In this document: piece after piece, positions 12,662-23,788 of the stretch
How positions within the stretch are numbered: position 1 is the first letter of the stretch
Layout: every line of letters starts with the position of its first letter
Assembly (NCBI GenBank): GCA_950295325.1
Contig: OX485805.1
Coordinates: 29,127,501-29,191,500, forward strand
Source of the DNA: Polytrichum commune
Taxonomy: Eukaryota; Streptophyta; Polytrichopsida; Polytrichales; Polytrichaceae
Direction of reading: 5' to 3'
Length of the DNA stretch: 64,000 bases
Program-made: the position numbers and the translations under genes
Notes under the pieces: model-generated
Seen by the model: the letters and a program-made list of their open reading frames with translations, nothing else
Database searches by the model: none
Told to the model about the DNA's origin: nothing

Positions 12662-13835
12662 TAAGAGTTGGTACCAAAAATCATGTTCTTTGAAGGTGAC
12701 CTACCTCTTGAAGATGCCTTTACATTTGATGGATGGTTTGCTCCCGTGCGGGTGGACTCAATGATTCGTGGCCTTACGAAGACCTCCTTCGACCTCTTCT
12801 ATGGCAAGATTGATCAACTAAATTTCGATCCTCAAGAATGGCGGTGGAGCGATGACTCGAGCTTCTTTTTGTATGCATATGCAAAAAGGAAGGAGCTTCC
12901 TTGATGGCTTTCGACGATTTGGCAAGTCTATATTGAAATGAAGTGGCGGGGCACACTCCGCAATAACTTCTCTCCGACATGGAACTCGGTATGGTATTAA
13001 ATCCAAACTTCCAAAAGAAGTTGCTTTCCGTTGGGCTTTTTCTTCATTGGGCAATTGCCGTAAATGAGTGAAGCGGACACACAATTCGCCCACATTGGAC
13101 ACTAGATGCCCATGGTGTATTCACAATGGGGTTGAGTCTCAACTCCATCGATTTTACCATTGTTCTTTCACCGTTAGAGCTTGGCAATGGACATCTAACG
13201 TGACCTATCAACTCAAGCTCGGGGGGGGGGGGGGGGGGGCAGTGTGTTAAAAAGTTAAGGATATAGGTGCGAACAACCACTATTTTATAAGGGGGTATTA
13301 CTTTCAATTCTCTTTTTTTTTTCACATGCTATCATTATAAAATTTTCTACTTTGGGTTAATAGAAAAATGGCTTGCATTACTTATAATTCCAAATTGCTT
13401 ATTATTCCATACCCTATAGTACTTTAAAGATGTCCAGTGCCATTTTTGATACCCTATATTACTCTTAAGTCCATTGATAATTTTTTGCCCCATGTTTTTA
13501 AAATACCCTATCATTTGTTCGCACGTATATGGCTACTCCAACCAATGACCCCCCCCCCCCCCCCCCGAGAACTCAAGCGTAGCCCCAATTGGAAACGGCC
13601 CATGGAATGTTTCCTCATTGAGAAAATGCCTCTTTGATGATAAACTTCATGTCCATTTTCAAAAGTTTCATACACATTTGATGCTTGCTTGCTTTGTAGG
13701 TCTAGTCCCGTGGACTATGTGGAAAACTAGGAATGCTCTCGTGTTTAATCAAGATAAATGGGTCGATGATCATAATTATCAACTCATGTAGCAACACTTT
13801 GTTAGACTACGGTAGGAATCATTCGCATAATCTCA
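12662..13835 (+). pseudogene. L1-type LINE relic: C-terminal region with zf-RVT-like zinc knuckle, split by a MITE
   Basis: The first frame (about 12668-12904) carries GDLPLEDAF, typical of the region downstream of the RT in plant L1 LINEs. Stops and frameshifts follow. Around 13068-13210 the cysteine/histidine arrangement RCPWCIHN...HRFYHCSF is that of the zf-RVT domain. The 352-bp MITE at 13218-13569 interrupts the frame here. After it, PWTMWKTRNALVFN (about 13700-13750) is the usual plant-LINE W-x-x-W-x-x-R-N segment. Removing the MITE and one TSD copy brings both halves together. The RT core is absent or unrecognisable, so the copy is dead. These LINEs encode the target-primed reverse-transcription machinery. 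Confidence 0.8.
13210..13577. mobile_element. MITE with poly(G)/poly(C) termini, copy 1, 8-bp TSD (hAT-like)
   Basis: The element 13218-13569 (352 bp) begins CTC followed by 19 G (13221-13239) and ends with 18 C (13549-13566) followed by GAG, so its TIR is CTCG(n). It is flanked by a perfect 8-bp duplication AACTCAAG (13210-13217 and 13570-13577) and lies inside a LINE. Subterminal inverted motifs GTGCGAACAA and TTGTTCGCAC face each other. It has no coding capacity. The 8-bp TSD fits hAT (or P/Merlin) transposases. A roughly 95% identical copy lies at 63651-63999 in the opposite orientation, so the family moved recently. Confidence 0.9.
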
Positions 13836-14545
13836 ATAAAATGCTTATTTGTAAAGCCCTTGGAATTGCAAGGCTGAATTTCTTTGATAATATTCCACAT
13901 GGCATGGGGGGCTAATCAGGTTATTCATGTTAGGAAAGACCTATAAGTTAGTTATAACACCGACAGCCATGATTCGGGTTTAGTTATGTAATTTTTGGCC
14001 TTGGTTATAGGATTCTATGTTGGCATGGTTATTACCAGGCATTTGTTGAGTACTTGGTACGATTTGCGTATGCAGACCTGTCTCAAGGGTTGGGCACATG
14101 GCATGGGTTTTCAAAGCCCGGGCGGCCTTTGAATACCTGGACTGCAACAGTAAAAAAATACAAAATTGAACGTAACTATATATAAAAAAAAGGTAATTTT
14201 ATGTTTTGTTTATAGTTGGGGAAAACACAAACATTGTGTTTATTGCGTTGGGGTAAATTGCAGTCTGCAGTTTTACTACATTTTGTAGCATGTGTGGTGG
14301 TTTTCCTTGGCAGTAGTCGTTTTTTAGGCTTTTCTATATAGTCGCTTGTTAGGTTGTCTAGCCTTCCTGACTACTGAAAACATCTATGAGGCAACAAAGT
14401 TGGGCCATGTGCCCAGTGCATTAGGTTGTTTTGTGTCTGTTGTGTTGGACGGGAACCGATTACAGTTTTGTTTTTACTCTGTCTCATGGGTTGTTGTTTT
14501 GCAATTAAATAAATTTCATTTGCACCCATTTTTTTTTTAAATAAA
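13836..14545 (+). other. Probable 3' UTR of the LINE relic
   Basis: Downstream of the last LINE coding similarity the sequence is rich in TTTTGT/TTGTGT words and ends in a GCAATTAAATAAATTTC segment followed by a T run (about 14530-14539). This resembles a polyadenylation region. The end point is approximate and no TSD could be paired. Confidence 0.4.
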
Positions 14546-15465
14546 TCATGAGGAACACAATGATACCTATTGTGACCTTCCTAACACCTTCTTTTTGGAC
14601 GAATCTACCTTCAAGAGTCATTCATAAACCCAAAACGGGCCTCTTATGAAGTTAAGGGTTAAATACCATAAACAATGTAGTCTTAAGCAAATTCTAAGAT
14701 TTGTGTATGCAATGAAGTATAAAGAGTACGTATCTAGAGGGAACATGCTAAGAAATCCTCCGGTTACACTATAGGAATACAAAAGATATTTATATTGGCT
14801 CCAAAGCATCTAAGCTTGAAACCTACTGTTCTATCTATGATGCTTCGATGGAATTATATAGACTCATTAAATATCAATTCTGTTGGAATTCCATTTTGTG
14901 AAAAAATAAATTTGAAAAAGAAAAAAAATCAAAAAATCTTCCACTTTCGAGTTCGTCAAAATCTTCTTTTGCAAATCAATTAAGTCTTTGATTCTTAGAT
15001 CCAAAACCGCCCGTCTCCATTGAATTTGCTAATGTCCCCATGTAAATTTTACTTCTTTTCTAAGGATCTCTATACGTGTCGAAATATTTGAGGTAAATCC
15101 AACAATAAAATTGCACTTCCAATCTCAAAAGGATGTCGTTATGTGATCCTTCATCGGTTCAATTCCAATATGCTTCAATTATTGTTGCAAATGCTCCCGA
15201 CAACACACTAGAGCCTACTAAAGTGGATGTCCGGGAAGTGGAGTTGGCCATCAAATCATTGGGTATACAACACACCATCATCACACATGCAAGTCCAACA
15301 AGAATTAACAAGGGGACTCAAATAGCTATCCAAGAGATACTATGAACTTCTACAATGTAGAAGATGTAAAAGACAATTGTTATGAATACCCAAGAATTTA
15401 TGTAATAGATTGAAGGCTTGCGAGGGACAAGAGAAAATGGTCTTTGTCAACAAGTGATGGTTCTT
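14546..15465. other. Intergenic, one unassigned 70-codon frame
   Basis: A plus-strand frame at 15133-15345 has balanced amino-acid composition but matches nothing I know and has no neighbouring frame extending it. Nothing else stands out. Confidence 0.4.
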
Positions 15466-15978
15466 AGGGTGCGTTTACACTAGGGTTCTCTAGAGGGTAA
15501 ACAACGTTCCATTAGAAAATAGGGTGTGGTAATAGATAGAGTCCTATTTAATGGTTTCAAATAAAAAGTGTAGAAATACTAGGGTATTGTATGTGAATTT
15601 TGAGGATATCATGGGTATATTGTAATAATATTCATTAAATATGTGGAACACTTAACAAATATGTGCATTATTGTACAGTTACCCTTTGTGTGAATACCTC
15701 TTTACCTCAAGTAGCTTGTATCTCTACAAAGGAGTGATCCCCTCCATGCATCCTCAATGTTAGGGTCCAAGATCAAAGAAATTTCAAAGTTGAACGTTCA
15801 TGTTCAAAGAAATAAATGGTAGTAAGGTAAAATCACTTTCCTCCCAATTTTTGTTGGTTCCCACTCACTGAAAATACTCATTCCTTTAGAGTCCACTCTT
15901 GAATATGAAAGTAAGGTCTATTAAAAGGTGTTTGAGACCTTACATTTCTTGGTACAAACCCTAATGTAAACCCACCCT
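15466..15978. mobile_element. TIR element with GTTTACACTAGGGT-type ends (about 513 bp)
   Basis: The left end reads AGGGTGCGTTTACACTAGGGT. The right end reads as the reverse complement AGGGTGGGTTTACATTAGGGT, 19 of 21 bases the same. The interior is non-coding. Similar ends are seen at about 110-138, 27703-28271 and 57631-57651, so this is a superfamily in the window. No clear TSD could be read, so I do not name a superfamily. Confidence 0.65.
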
Positions 15979-15984
15979 TGCCTA

Positions 15985-16472
15985 GGGCCGCTCCACACAC
16001 GAGAGTGAGAGCCCATGACCATTACACTTCAAGCACTCTCATTGGTGGGAAAGGCGTAGTTGGCCCAAATTCGCTTCACACTACGCTTGAGGGACCAACA
16101 GAGTATGTGAATGCAAGACGGATGTAAAAGTCTACATGGCATTGAATGGACCATGTTTCATGGTCACTTGGATTATTTTCAAAAATCACCTCGTGGAGGT
16201 AAGCCTAGCACAAAACCGGGAGACCATGGCACTCCGAACGCTCACAACCGTTGGTTTATTCTATTCTATCATGTGCAAGGACCCGCTTGAACAAAAATTC
16301 CTTGAAATAGCATTTCGTTGAGGGCCCAGTCACATCTGACTTCACACTTCACTCGAGGATCCGTGACCACACTCCATGATTTTGAAGGTGTCTCGGGACG
16401 CCCCTTGGACACTTTCTTTTGGGCTCTCCTAATTTCACGGTCACGGCTCTTGGCTCATGTGTGAAGTGGCCC
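15985..16472. mobile_element. TIR element with GGGCC ends and TNA target (about 488 bp)
   Basis: The left end GGGCCGCTCCACACACGAG faces the reverse complement of the right end, GGGCCACTTCACACATGAG. The flanks are CTA on the left and TTA on the right, compatible with a 3-bp TWA/TNA target duplication as in PIF/Harbinger elements, with one change. The element directly follows the previous TIR element with only a few bases between. A 61-codon frame inside is not convincing. Confidence 0.6.
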
Positions 16473-16582
16473 TTAGAGCATAACTCCCTAGATTTACATC
16501 ACAAAATCAATCTCTATGTACATAGAGAGAGAGATAACTTAAGGAGGGTTGAGGTCGCATTGGTAATGTAGTGTTTGTTTAA

Positions 16583-16976
16583 GGGGGGGGGGGATGGGTC
16601 TCACAAGCCAAGAGGGGAGTACGGTGTAAGAAGTTTGGGTATGTAAAATCATGATTTACATGCCTAGTAGGTGGTTTGATTGTACTTGAGGGGAAGGTAG
16701 GCGTATTTACTCTGAGGCCCGGCTTTAATAATTTCATTTGGGTCGCATGCCATCCCCGCGGGTTTGTTGTTATGATCATCACGTTCAAAATGGGGAGGAG
16801 TAGCCTACATGCCATCATGCCCACAAGAGAGACATGTTTCGCCCCCCCCCCCCCCCCATTATTAGGGTAAAAACCCCACATTATTTGACGCAGTCACAAC
16901 CCCAAAATCATGGCAAGTATGTACGCAAATAAGTTACACTACGACTTAATTCCCTTCCAATCCCCCCCCCCCCCCC
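16583..16976. repeat. Cluster of three G/C homopolymer runs
   Basis: There is G11 at 16583-16593, C16 at 16842-16857 and C15 at 16962-16976. The first two bound a 275-bp segment in the same G...C arrangement as the poly(G) MITE, but its interior is different and the flanks show no duplication. It may be a related element with G-tract ends. Confidence 0.55.
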
Positions 16977-17109
16977 TCCCCTCCCAACAAGTACCATTAC
17001 CCTACCCTTCCGCTTGTGAGCCCACAAGCATTAAATGCCTTCAAGCCAAATCCACATACACCATTACCTTGGGCCATCCACCAAACCATTTGGCTCACAC
17101 ATCGTGTAT

Positions 17110-17355
17110 GGAGAGAGAGAGGGAACTATCATATTCATGTGAGCATACCTCCCATTCATCCAACATATAAAAAAGTCTTGAAATAGTATGCGACTTGGAG
17201 ATTATTTTTTGGGGGTTGATTTGACACCAGGCTTCAATTCAAAGACCCCGAAGTAATCTACTTTGAGGTCATTTGAGACAAGCTTGTAGTGGGTCGACTT
17301 TTTATGTTGGATGGATAAGAGGTACACTTGTATATGATAATTCTCTATGTCCATC
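17110..17355. repeat. Foldback element, family F (inverted arms)
   Basis: The left arm (about 17110-17195: GAGAGAGGGAACTATCAT ... CATTCATCCAACATATAAAA) is the approximate inverse of the right arm (about 17293-17355: TTTTTATGTTGGATGGATAA ... GATAATTCTCTATGTCC). The same arms occur at 33776-34262, and a single arm occurs at about 26190-26265. It is non-coding. Confidence 0.6.
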
Positions 17356-17442
17356 ATACATATGAATATATATAGTGAAAAGGGAAGACAAAAAAGAAAA
17401 AAGAAAAAAATAACACTGAGGTAGGTGGGTTTAAATGGTGAC

Positions 17443-17660
17443 ATTTTCAACAAGCACATTTCTCCTAGGATGTGAAACATGCAATCAGTACAAGATAGTT
17501 AGCATATTGAAATGAAGTCCATAGCCGCTCTCTTGATAGTTTTTGGAGCTCATATGAGTTTCTTATTTATCATTAGAATGAATATTCGTGTGTGCATTAA
17601 ATGGTTATATACGCTCCTCCAATTATGTAGATTGTTGAACCTAGAATGGGCATGATATTT
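17443..17660 (-). repeat. Dispersed repeat R1, copy d
   Basis: On the minus strand this aligns with the right part of R1. The landmark AGGATGTGAAACATGCAATC (plus strand, about 17467) is shared with AGAATATGAAACACGCAATC at about 51515. The left part of R1 is missing. Confidence 0.5.
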
Positions 17661-18439
17661 ATAACATTGAGACCAATCAAAAACTCCAACATTTCTACTA
17701 ATTTTATTCTTAGTTTTATATGATCATTTTTTATTACACATTAATCAAATTAATAAATAGCATTTTTATAGACACCAACTATTATGATTAAAACTTGTAG
17801 TATAGAAAATACTTAAATGGAAACCTAATACAATTATATATATATATATACACACACTCTCACTATATGTTACAAATTATTTAAAATAAATGAAATCACA
17901 TCATAATTATACGTGTAGATCTTATTTTGAAAGTCCAAGTCACAATACAAATGATAAATGGCAACATATGTTTGTAGTTTATAATTTATGTGGGGCTCTA
18001 AACGTATGCGAATCATACATAGTGTTGGGTTAGGTCATGTAGCATTTGTGAGTAGGTTGACTTTATGGTTAGTTTACGGTAGGGTTTGGATCCAAGAAAC
18101 ATGGGTTCCAAAGCATTTATCAACTTGAGGGAAGTTAGCATGTGAGCAGTGACATGTGAGGAGGGAGGAATACATTGTCCAACAATTAATTTCTTTAAGT
18201 AAGAACTGCAATACTCTTGAGTTATGTTTGTTGGATATAATATATATGAAAGATAATAGATATTGAAATGGACCATATTACCATAGATTTATAGGGTGCA
18301 TGGGGGTCCACGGTTATGGGAACTTTATTGAAATGACAAACATGCATAGGAAATGTTAAGTGCCTTATTGTGGTGAACAACCAAATAGTTCTACCATCAG
18401 TGTGCACTACATTCCTCGGGGCAAACACATAATTTTCTA
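17661..18439. other. Intergenic, AT-rich, microsatellite
   Basis: A TATATATATATA-CACACAC simple repeat lies at about 17837-17856. No gene is recognised. Confidence 0.5.
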
Positions 18440-20650
18440 TACATGAAAACTATGTTTTGATGGCCTTCACTAACACCGCACTAAGATTTCTCCGCCACAC
18501 TCGCAAGCTTGAGAAGATGCATCACCTCATTATAGTTAAATAGTAGGTGCATGAATTTAATTGTCAGTGGCATAGTCAACTTTGCACAAATACCCAAAAA
18601 ATAATTCAAATGTTTGCAGGAAATCCATTGACCTCTCTTCCCCCACTACCATTGCTGGCATTTTGGCAAAGTCAGGGCAAGTGCATTGTGGGTTATCAAC
18701 AATGGACATGAGGTAAGTCCTCTCGTCCTTGGGGACTATATGGTTACGATGCATCCAAATCCAGTGTATGGGATGGCAATCATTCCCACCACATGATACC
18801 CATCCATATATAATGCAATCTCTCATTTGTTTTTGTGCTCCAGCAAAGGCGTTGCCATATTACAATGAACTACCTTGAAAACTTGTGTGGTGGGGTGAGC
18901 ATTTGGATTTGATGGAACACGAAGATGTGATCAAGTGATGGGAAGGTTGGGCATTGTACCCAAACGATGACGTGGTGACAAGGTTTGCCATTGAAAACCA
19001 ACATCCTCCAATGTAAAAAAAAAGTCCTCCCATGAAAGGTTTGTTCCAACCTTCACGGGCTACTTAGTCGGAAGATTTAGCCAATCAAGGACCCGCTTCT
19101 CTTTGCTCCCCTTCACGCAATGGTTGATGTCATCTATGCAAGACCAAAATTATGTAGGTACATGGTTGGAAGAACAATACTCCTTCAGACCTCTATAAGT
19201 TGGTGTGGGTGTGTCATGTTTCTTCTTCCCCACTTTGGCCTTGCATAGATGCTTTGTGTTGGTCTGCAACACGTGGCACTCTTTTTTCAATGCATAAGGC
19301 AATTTGGAAATGTTCCACTGGTATTCCAAACACTTTGATGATAACACACTAGTAAATTGAGACACCACATTCTCATTATGTGTGAGGGACTCCTCAATGG
19401 ATTCCTTAGTGAATCTTGTGTTAGGGTGGAAGATGGAGTAGCTCACCTTCTCTAGACGATGAGAGTCATACTTAGACCCTGGTAGCAAGCCCAAATTCTT
19501 CTTAGTTGATCCAAATAATTCAGATCCCTCAAATGCACAACACCTTGCATTGAGATCCTCTACCCCTAGGTAAGACCTCATAGCTTTTGTGAGGAGCTTG
19601 AAATCACATGTGTAAGCTGCATCATTCAGTTTCAATGATGCTTGGTTAGACATTTTGCCTAAAGAGCCACCTTTAAGCCACAAATGGTATTTAGCACTTT
19701 TCATAAATGCCCAGATCATGTCATCCACCATAGCCTTGTATAGGCATGTCATTTTGTTACCTAATTGTTGCAACTACTTGCTATGCATTGTTTCTGTGAT
19801 GTTGCAAGTAGGCATCTTGGCATGTTGCTTCAAAGTAAGATTGTGCATTAAATGTCCGAAAACAAATATAAGAAGAGTTTGCTAAACTAAGACTAGAACA
19901 TAAAATTGGAAGAGGATGATAAAATAGGTTATCAAGGACACTTACAATGAGCATGTGACCTTCCCATTGTTTGTAGTAATGCCCAAACCCCAACCATTCC
20001 AACAAGCAATACATGCCATCCTCTGTGGTTGCCCCTAATGACAACCACCAAGCTCGTATTACATGGTATTTGACATCCGCCTCTTCCATATTCTTGGCAT
20101 CCTTGTATTCCATGCCAAGTTGCATGTGTTAGTGTTGCAACAATGGTTGGGTTTGTTTTTGTGTTGGCAAACCAATGGAAAAGACTTGTACGTTTGTGCC
20201 CCTCAAGAGAAATGGTTGGATCACCATTGTTTTAAACCTTTCTCACAACATTCCACCTTGCATGTGTGTTGTGCACCGTAAACCCTTAAAGTCCACCTTG
20301 GGGACACCATTATCGAGCATGATTGCATTAAGATTCTCCCAGTGCAAGGTCTCGGCCTGGGCATCCTCCGATTGTATATTACAACATGCTATAGTGAGTA
20401 CCTTGCCATGTTTGTTGTTGTAAACATGGCTTGGCACTGTAGTGCAATCATAGAGGCACTTAACATGGTCAACATTATCCACAAAATTCTCCATGTCTCC
20501 ACTGTGTTGCATGCATCTAATGAGATCAACTCCACTTCCAGCAAGATCCAAGGACATCTTGAACACAAAGACCTTATCATTGGAACAAGCACAACACAAG
20601 CCACATCAAAGATTTGTTTGAATTTTCACATTCCTATTGTTATGATAATG
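18440..20650 (-). pseudogene. Decayed SWIM-finger, MULE-like transposase gene with a probable intron
   Basis: On the minus strand, frames follow one another from about 20600 down to 18460. An N-terminal part (about 20599-20243) includes KVLTIACCNIQSEDAQ and FKGLRCTTH. A helical part (about 20125-19940) includes KYHVIRAWWLSLGATTEDG. Then GTAAGTGTCC looks like a 5' splice site, with a T-rich intron-like stretch, and a 207-codon frame follows at 19773-19150. The last frame (18826-18557) has HRNHIVPK and NPQCTCPDF, the CxC half of a SWIM zinc finger; the second CxH half is not found. Stops and frameshifts break it. SWIM fingers occur in MuDR/FAR1-type transposases; the order fits, but no DDE triad is identified. 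A second fragment lies at about 59850-60140. Confidence 0.6.
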
Positions 20651-22543
20651 AGTTTATGCTCTTGATGACCTAGAGATTAACAACATAGAAGGAGATGTAA
20701 TGACTTATGCATAAACATACAAATTTGCAATTAAGTAAGATTGGTGGCGCATCAATGACTTGCTCTTGTGTGCAAGGGTTGAGGGTTCTCAAACTGTATA
20801 CTCCAAATCTAATGATTTTTGCATTCCATATTTGAATTTGATTGTGTGATTGATTGTTGGTATCAATTGTCTTTTGTCATGTAGACTAGGTGATTCTAAA
20901 TCATAATGTTAGGGAACAAGAAAATGTCTTTGGTGTGATTCAATTTTCCAAAATCCATTGTTGGTTTGAGCTTGGATATTGAGAATATTGGCATCTTCTT
21001 TAATCTAATAGATAAGGATACTCAACTAGTGAATGGTGGGATAATTGGAGAGGTGCAAGGTAGAAAAAAAAATTGTCATTGCAAGTGTTTGTTGAAATAT
21101 TGACGAAACTTTGGAATTGTGATTCTTGATGCCTTTGCATCCACATGTGCATACTTATACCAACCATTGTTTTGTTGCATTCGAGGGAGACTTTGCCATT
21201 TACAATGCTATTCTCACTTCATTAATTGCGTGATGTTGGTCCACTTGCACTCCCTTCTGGAAGTGGAATGCAATCTTACTCTTGTGGCAATGACCATGCA
21301 CAAGTTTGGAAGGTGGCTAAATGCTCTCTCATTCGTAAGTAAGTGTGTCATGTTCCGCAAGGCTTTCTCAGAGTAATAATTCCACTTGGAACTTGTCTTT
21401 AAGTGCCTTAAGGTGTAAATGTTTGGTCTCCTCCTAGGTTGATGGGGCTTCCTGCACATGTAAAGAATGTAGGATAGGTTATGGTAGTGCTTGGGGTGTG
21501 GACTCTTCATTAGAAACCTAAATGATGTGTGTGGATCACTTTGAAATTTAACCCCGTATATACAAGAGGTTTGTAGAGAAAAACAAATGTGTGCATGCTG
21601 ACAACATGCTAAAAAATGCACTCATGTATTTATATTGAGCTCTTTAATTTGATGTGATAAATGCCTCCACTAAGTGTACAAACTGTACATAATGAATTAA
21701 ATATGCCCATATTACATATAAAATCCATTTTCACCTTCCAATGAGAATGTCATTGAACATTTTTTCACCAATAGCCTAGACATCTCCATGGCCATCCATT
21801 TCAGGATGGCATAGCTATAGAGTGTAATGAAGTAGATGCAAAACAACATGGACAATAACGGAGCTTGAACACAAGATTCAACATCAACATTGTGACATAC
21901 ATTTCTAGGCATAACTCATGATTGACATTATTTTTTTCCCCTCAAATACCATAATTGTTGGACTTCAATTCATGTGTGATTTTACACTCTCTACATCACC
22001 ATTTGATCGTAATCATAATTTCTCACGTTCTCAAAGTGTGGCTTCCATTCTTTAATTCAAAATTAATATCTTATTTCAATCATTTCCCAAGAATATTCCA
22101 TTTTAACTCCCCAAATTCTCTCACAGTTCCACAACTATAGGATACATGTGCATATATTTCCATGATGCTTTCCCTTCTCACTACTACTCATTGCTTGCTC
22201 ACGCCTCACTGCTCACCGCTCACCACTCACATGAAAGCATTCCCCCCAAAGGCCCAAGCCTTTTTTTTCACACAATAAACACATTGTTCATGTGCTATAT
22301 AAATGAAGGTTACAAGATATTAAAAAATAAAAACTTTGTGATCCAAAGTATTAAATCATGAGATTATATTTAGACATTTGGAGTCCTCAAATAACTTGGT
22401 GAACTCCATGTAAAGCATTGTCGGTTTAAGATTGAATAATTCCTCATATCTCAAGATTTCATAGCTTTAGTTTGAAACTCATCCAGTGTTCTCAACACAT
22501 GTAGGTTTACAATGTATCCAAAAACTAGAGGCTATTGTGATTA
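20651..22543. other. Intergenic; one unassigned minus-strand frame
   Basis: A 135-codon minus-strand frame at 21214-21621 has no match I recognise. It could be part of the transposon whose gene relic lies just below 20650. A CTCAC-rich patch lies at 22200-22235. Otherwise nothing. Confidence 0.35.
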
Positions 22544-22699
22544 TTTATGAGCTGAAACCGGAGCCCACCTCCCCAAAGAGGCATAACGCCCCATACTGCA
22601 TCATGGGTAACATGATCAGTATCGGGTTAATGGGCTCGCATTCATGCTGGTACATAGTACGGGCGTTATTTTTTCTTTTTCTTTCTTTATGAGCTGAAA
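22544..22699 (+). mobile_element. 5'-truncated LINE insertion (128 bp of 3' end) with 14-bp TSD
   Basis: The 128-bp insert 22558-22685 lies between perfect copies of TTTATGAGCTGAAA (22544-22557 and 22686-22699). It aligns with the 3' end of the LINE at 43.1-47.9 kb: GAGCCCACCTCC, CCC(C)ATACTGCATCAT against CCCTATATTGCATCAT, CATTCATGC(T/C)GGT, and a closing T/C-rich tail TTTTTTCTTTTTCTTTC against TTTCTTTTTCTTTTCTTT. This is a classic dead-on-arrival copy. It shows that this LINE family was mobilised and that its 3' tail is T-rich on the sense strand. Confidence 0.85.
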
Positions 22700-23362
22700 G
22701 ATATGTCAAGTTGGATGAATTATGAAATTAACTTAAGGCAATTGTGACTAAAGAATGATGAAAGGTGTCTTTCAGTTAGGCTTTATTTGATTCTGATTTA
22801 AAGAGCATTTCTAATGAAATATGAATGTTTATATGAATGTTTATTGGACGTTATAGGGTCCAAGACATGTATACACTACATGAATGGTTTCTAAAGAAGC
22901 TTACTTGTGTCTTTAATTTCCTTGAAAAATGAAATTAGGACATGGAAGTCTCTTTTAACAAAGCAATTTGTGATACTATTACATTCAAAAGGTGAAAAAT
23001 GTTGATTAGTTCCACACCGTGTTTCTGAAAGCACATCTTTAGTTAAAAAGGATAGCTCCTTATAGAAAACTTGAGTCATTCTTTTGTCATAAGTACGTAC
23101 ATATGCCATCTATTGCCACACAAGATTTTGAGCGGAAACGATGTCATTTGCATCCCCATTTACACTTCCAAAAATTTTCATTTGGATTGAAATGTCCTCC
23201 TAGAACGACAGAGGTTAATGAACCTTGCTTTTGAACTCAATATTGGACCTATGTCTGAAGTTTGGTTTCTTCTATTGAGTGGAGTACTTTCTTGAGTTGC
23301 GACCAATGAGAGTTCTTGGGTGGGGCACTTACTGTATTTTACAAACAACATGCAACATAATG

Positions 23363-23788
23363 TACAGAGGATTACCGGTTGGTTGGTACAATTTTCCTGC
23401 CTTATACACACTAGCAGCACCAAGCCATGGTAAAGCACATTAGACGCTCGGACGGCCTCAACGGGAATCGAACCCGGACCGACTAAAGTACAATACAAAC
23501 ACCCTCCCTCAACCAACCGAGGAACCATGACTTGGCGCCCACAAAACAGAAAAACCACAAACTTATACTACGACATAAACATAACTACCTGGCATACAAC
23601 AGGCTATTATTATTTGTTCTCTGGTTACTAAAGTGTCTATTCTCGAAAGAGGAGAGTAGTCTTGTACCAATGTCCCTTTGCCCGGTGGGTACTGGCCCAT
23701 TGTCAAGACGAACAGACACTCTATTCACGCCGGCCTTGAAAGAGGACCGGAGTTTCTATCTATCTATCTATCTATCTACAGAGGATTA
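23363..23788 (+). mobile_element. 402-bp SINE-like insertion with inverted 5' part (twin-priming structure), 12-bp TSD
   Basis: The insert 23375-23776 is flanked by TACAGAGGATTA (23363-23374 and 23777-23788) and ends on the plus strand in a (TATC)n tail. Its first 160 bp are in the opposite orientation: on the minus strand, starting near 23534, they read as a tRNA-derived head with TCGGTTGGTTGAGG (box A-like) and CGGGTTCGATTCCCG (a perfect T-arm/box B). This is the layout expected when a 5' segment is inverted by twin priming. The remaining 240 bp carry the 3' body. Confidence 0.75.
23462..23474 (-). promoter_or_regulatory. Pol III box B within the inverted SINE head
   Basis: On the minus strand the sequence GGGTTCGATTCCC forms a T-arm with stem CGGG/CCCG and loop TTCGATT. 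It is an excellent box B and identifies the head as tRNA-derived. Confidence 0.75.

Noticed and set aside
19150-19773. The 207-codon minus-strand frame as an intact gene
   Set aside because: It is the longest frame, but homologous-looking frames continue on both sides out of register, with stops between and no start codon in context. It is one exon-like piece of a decayed transposase gene.
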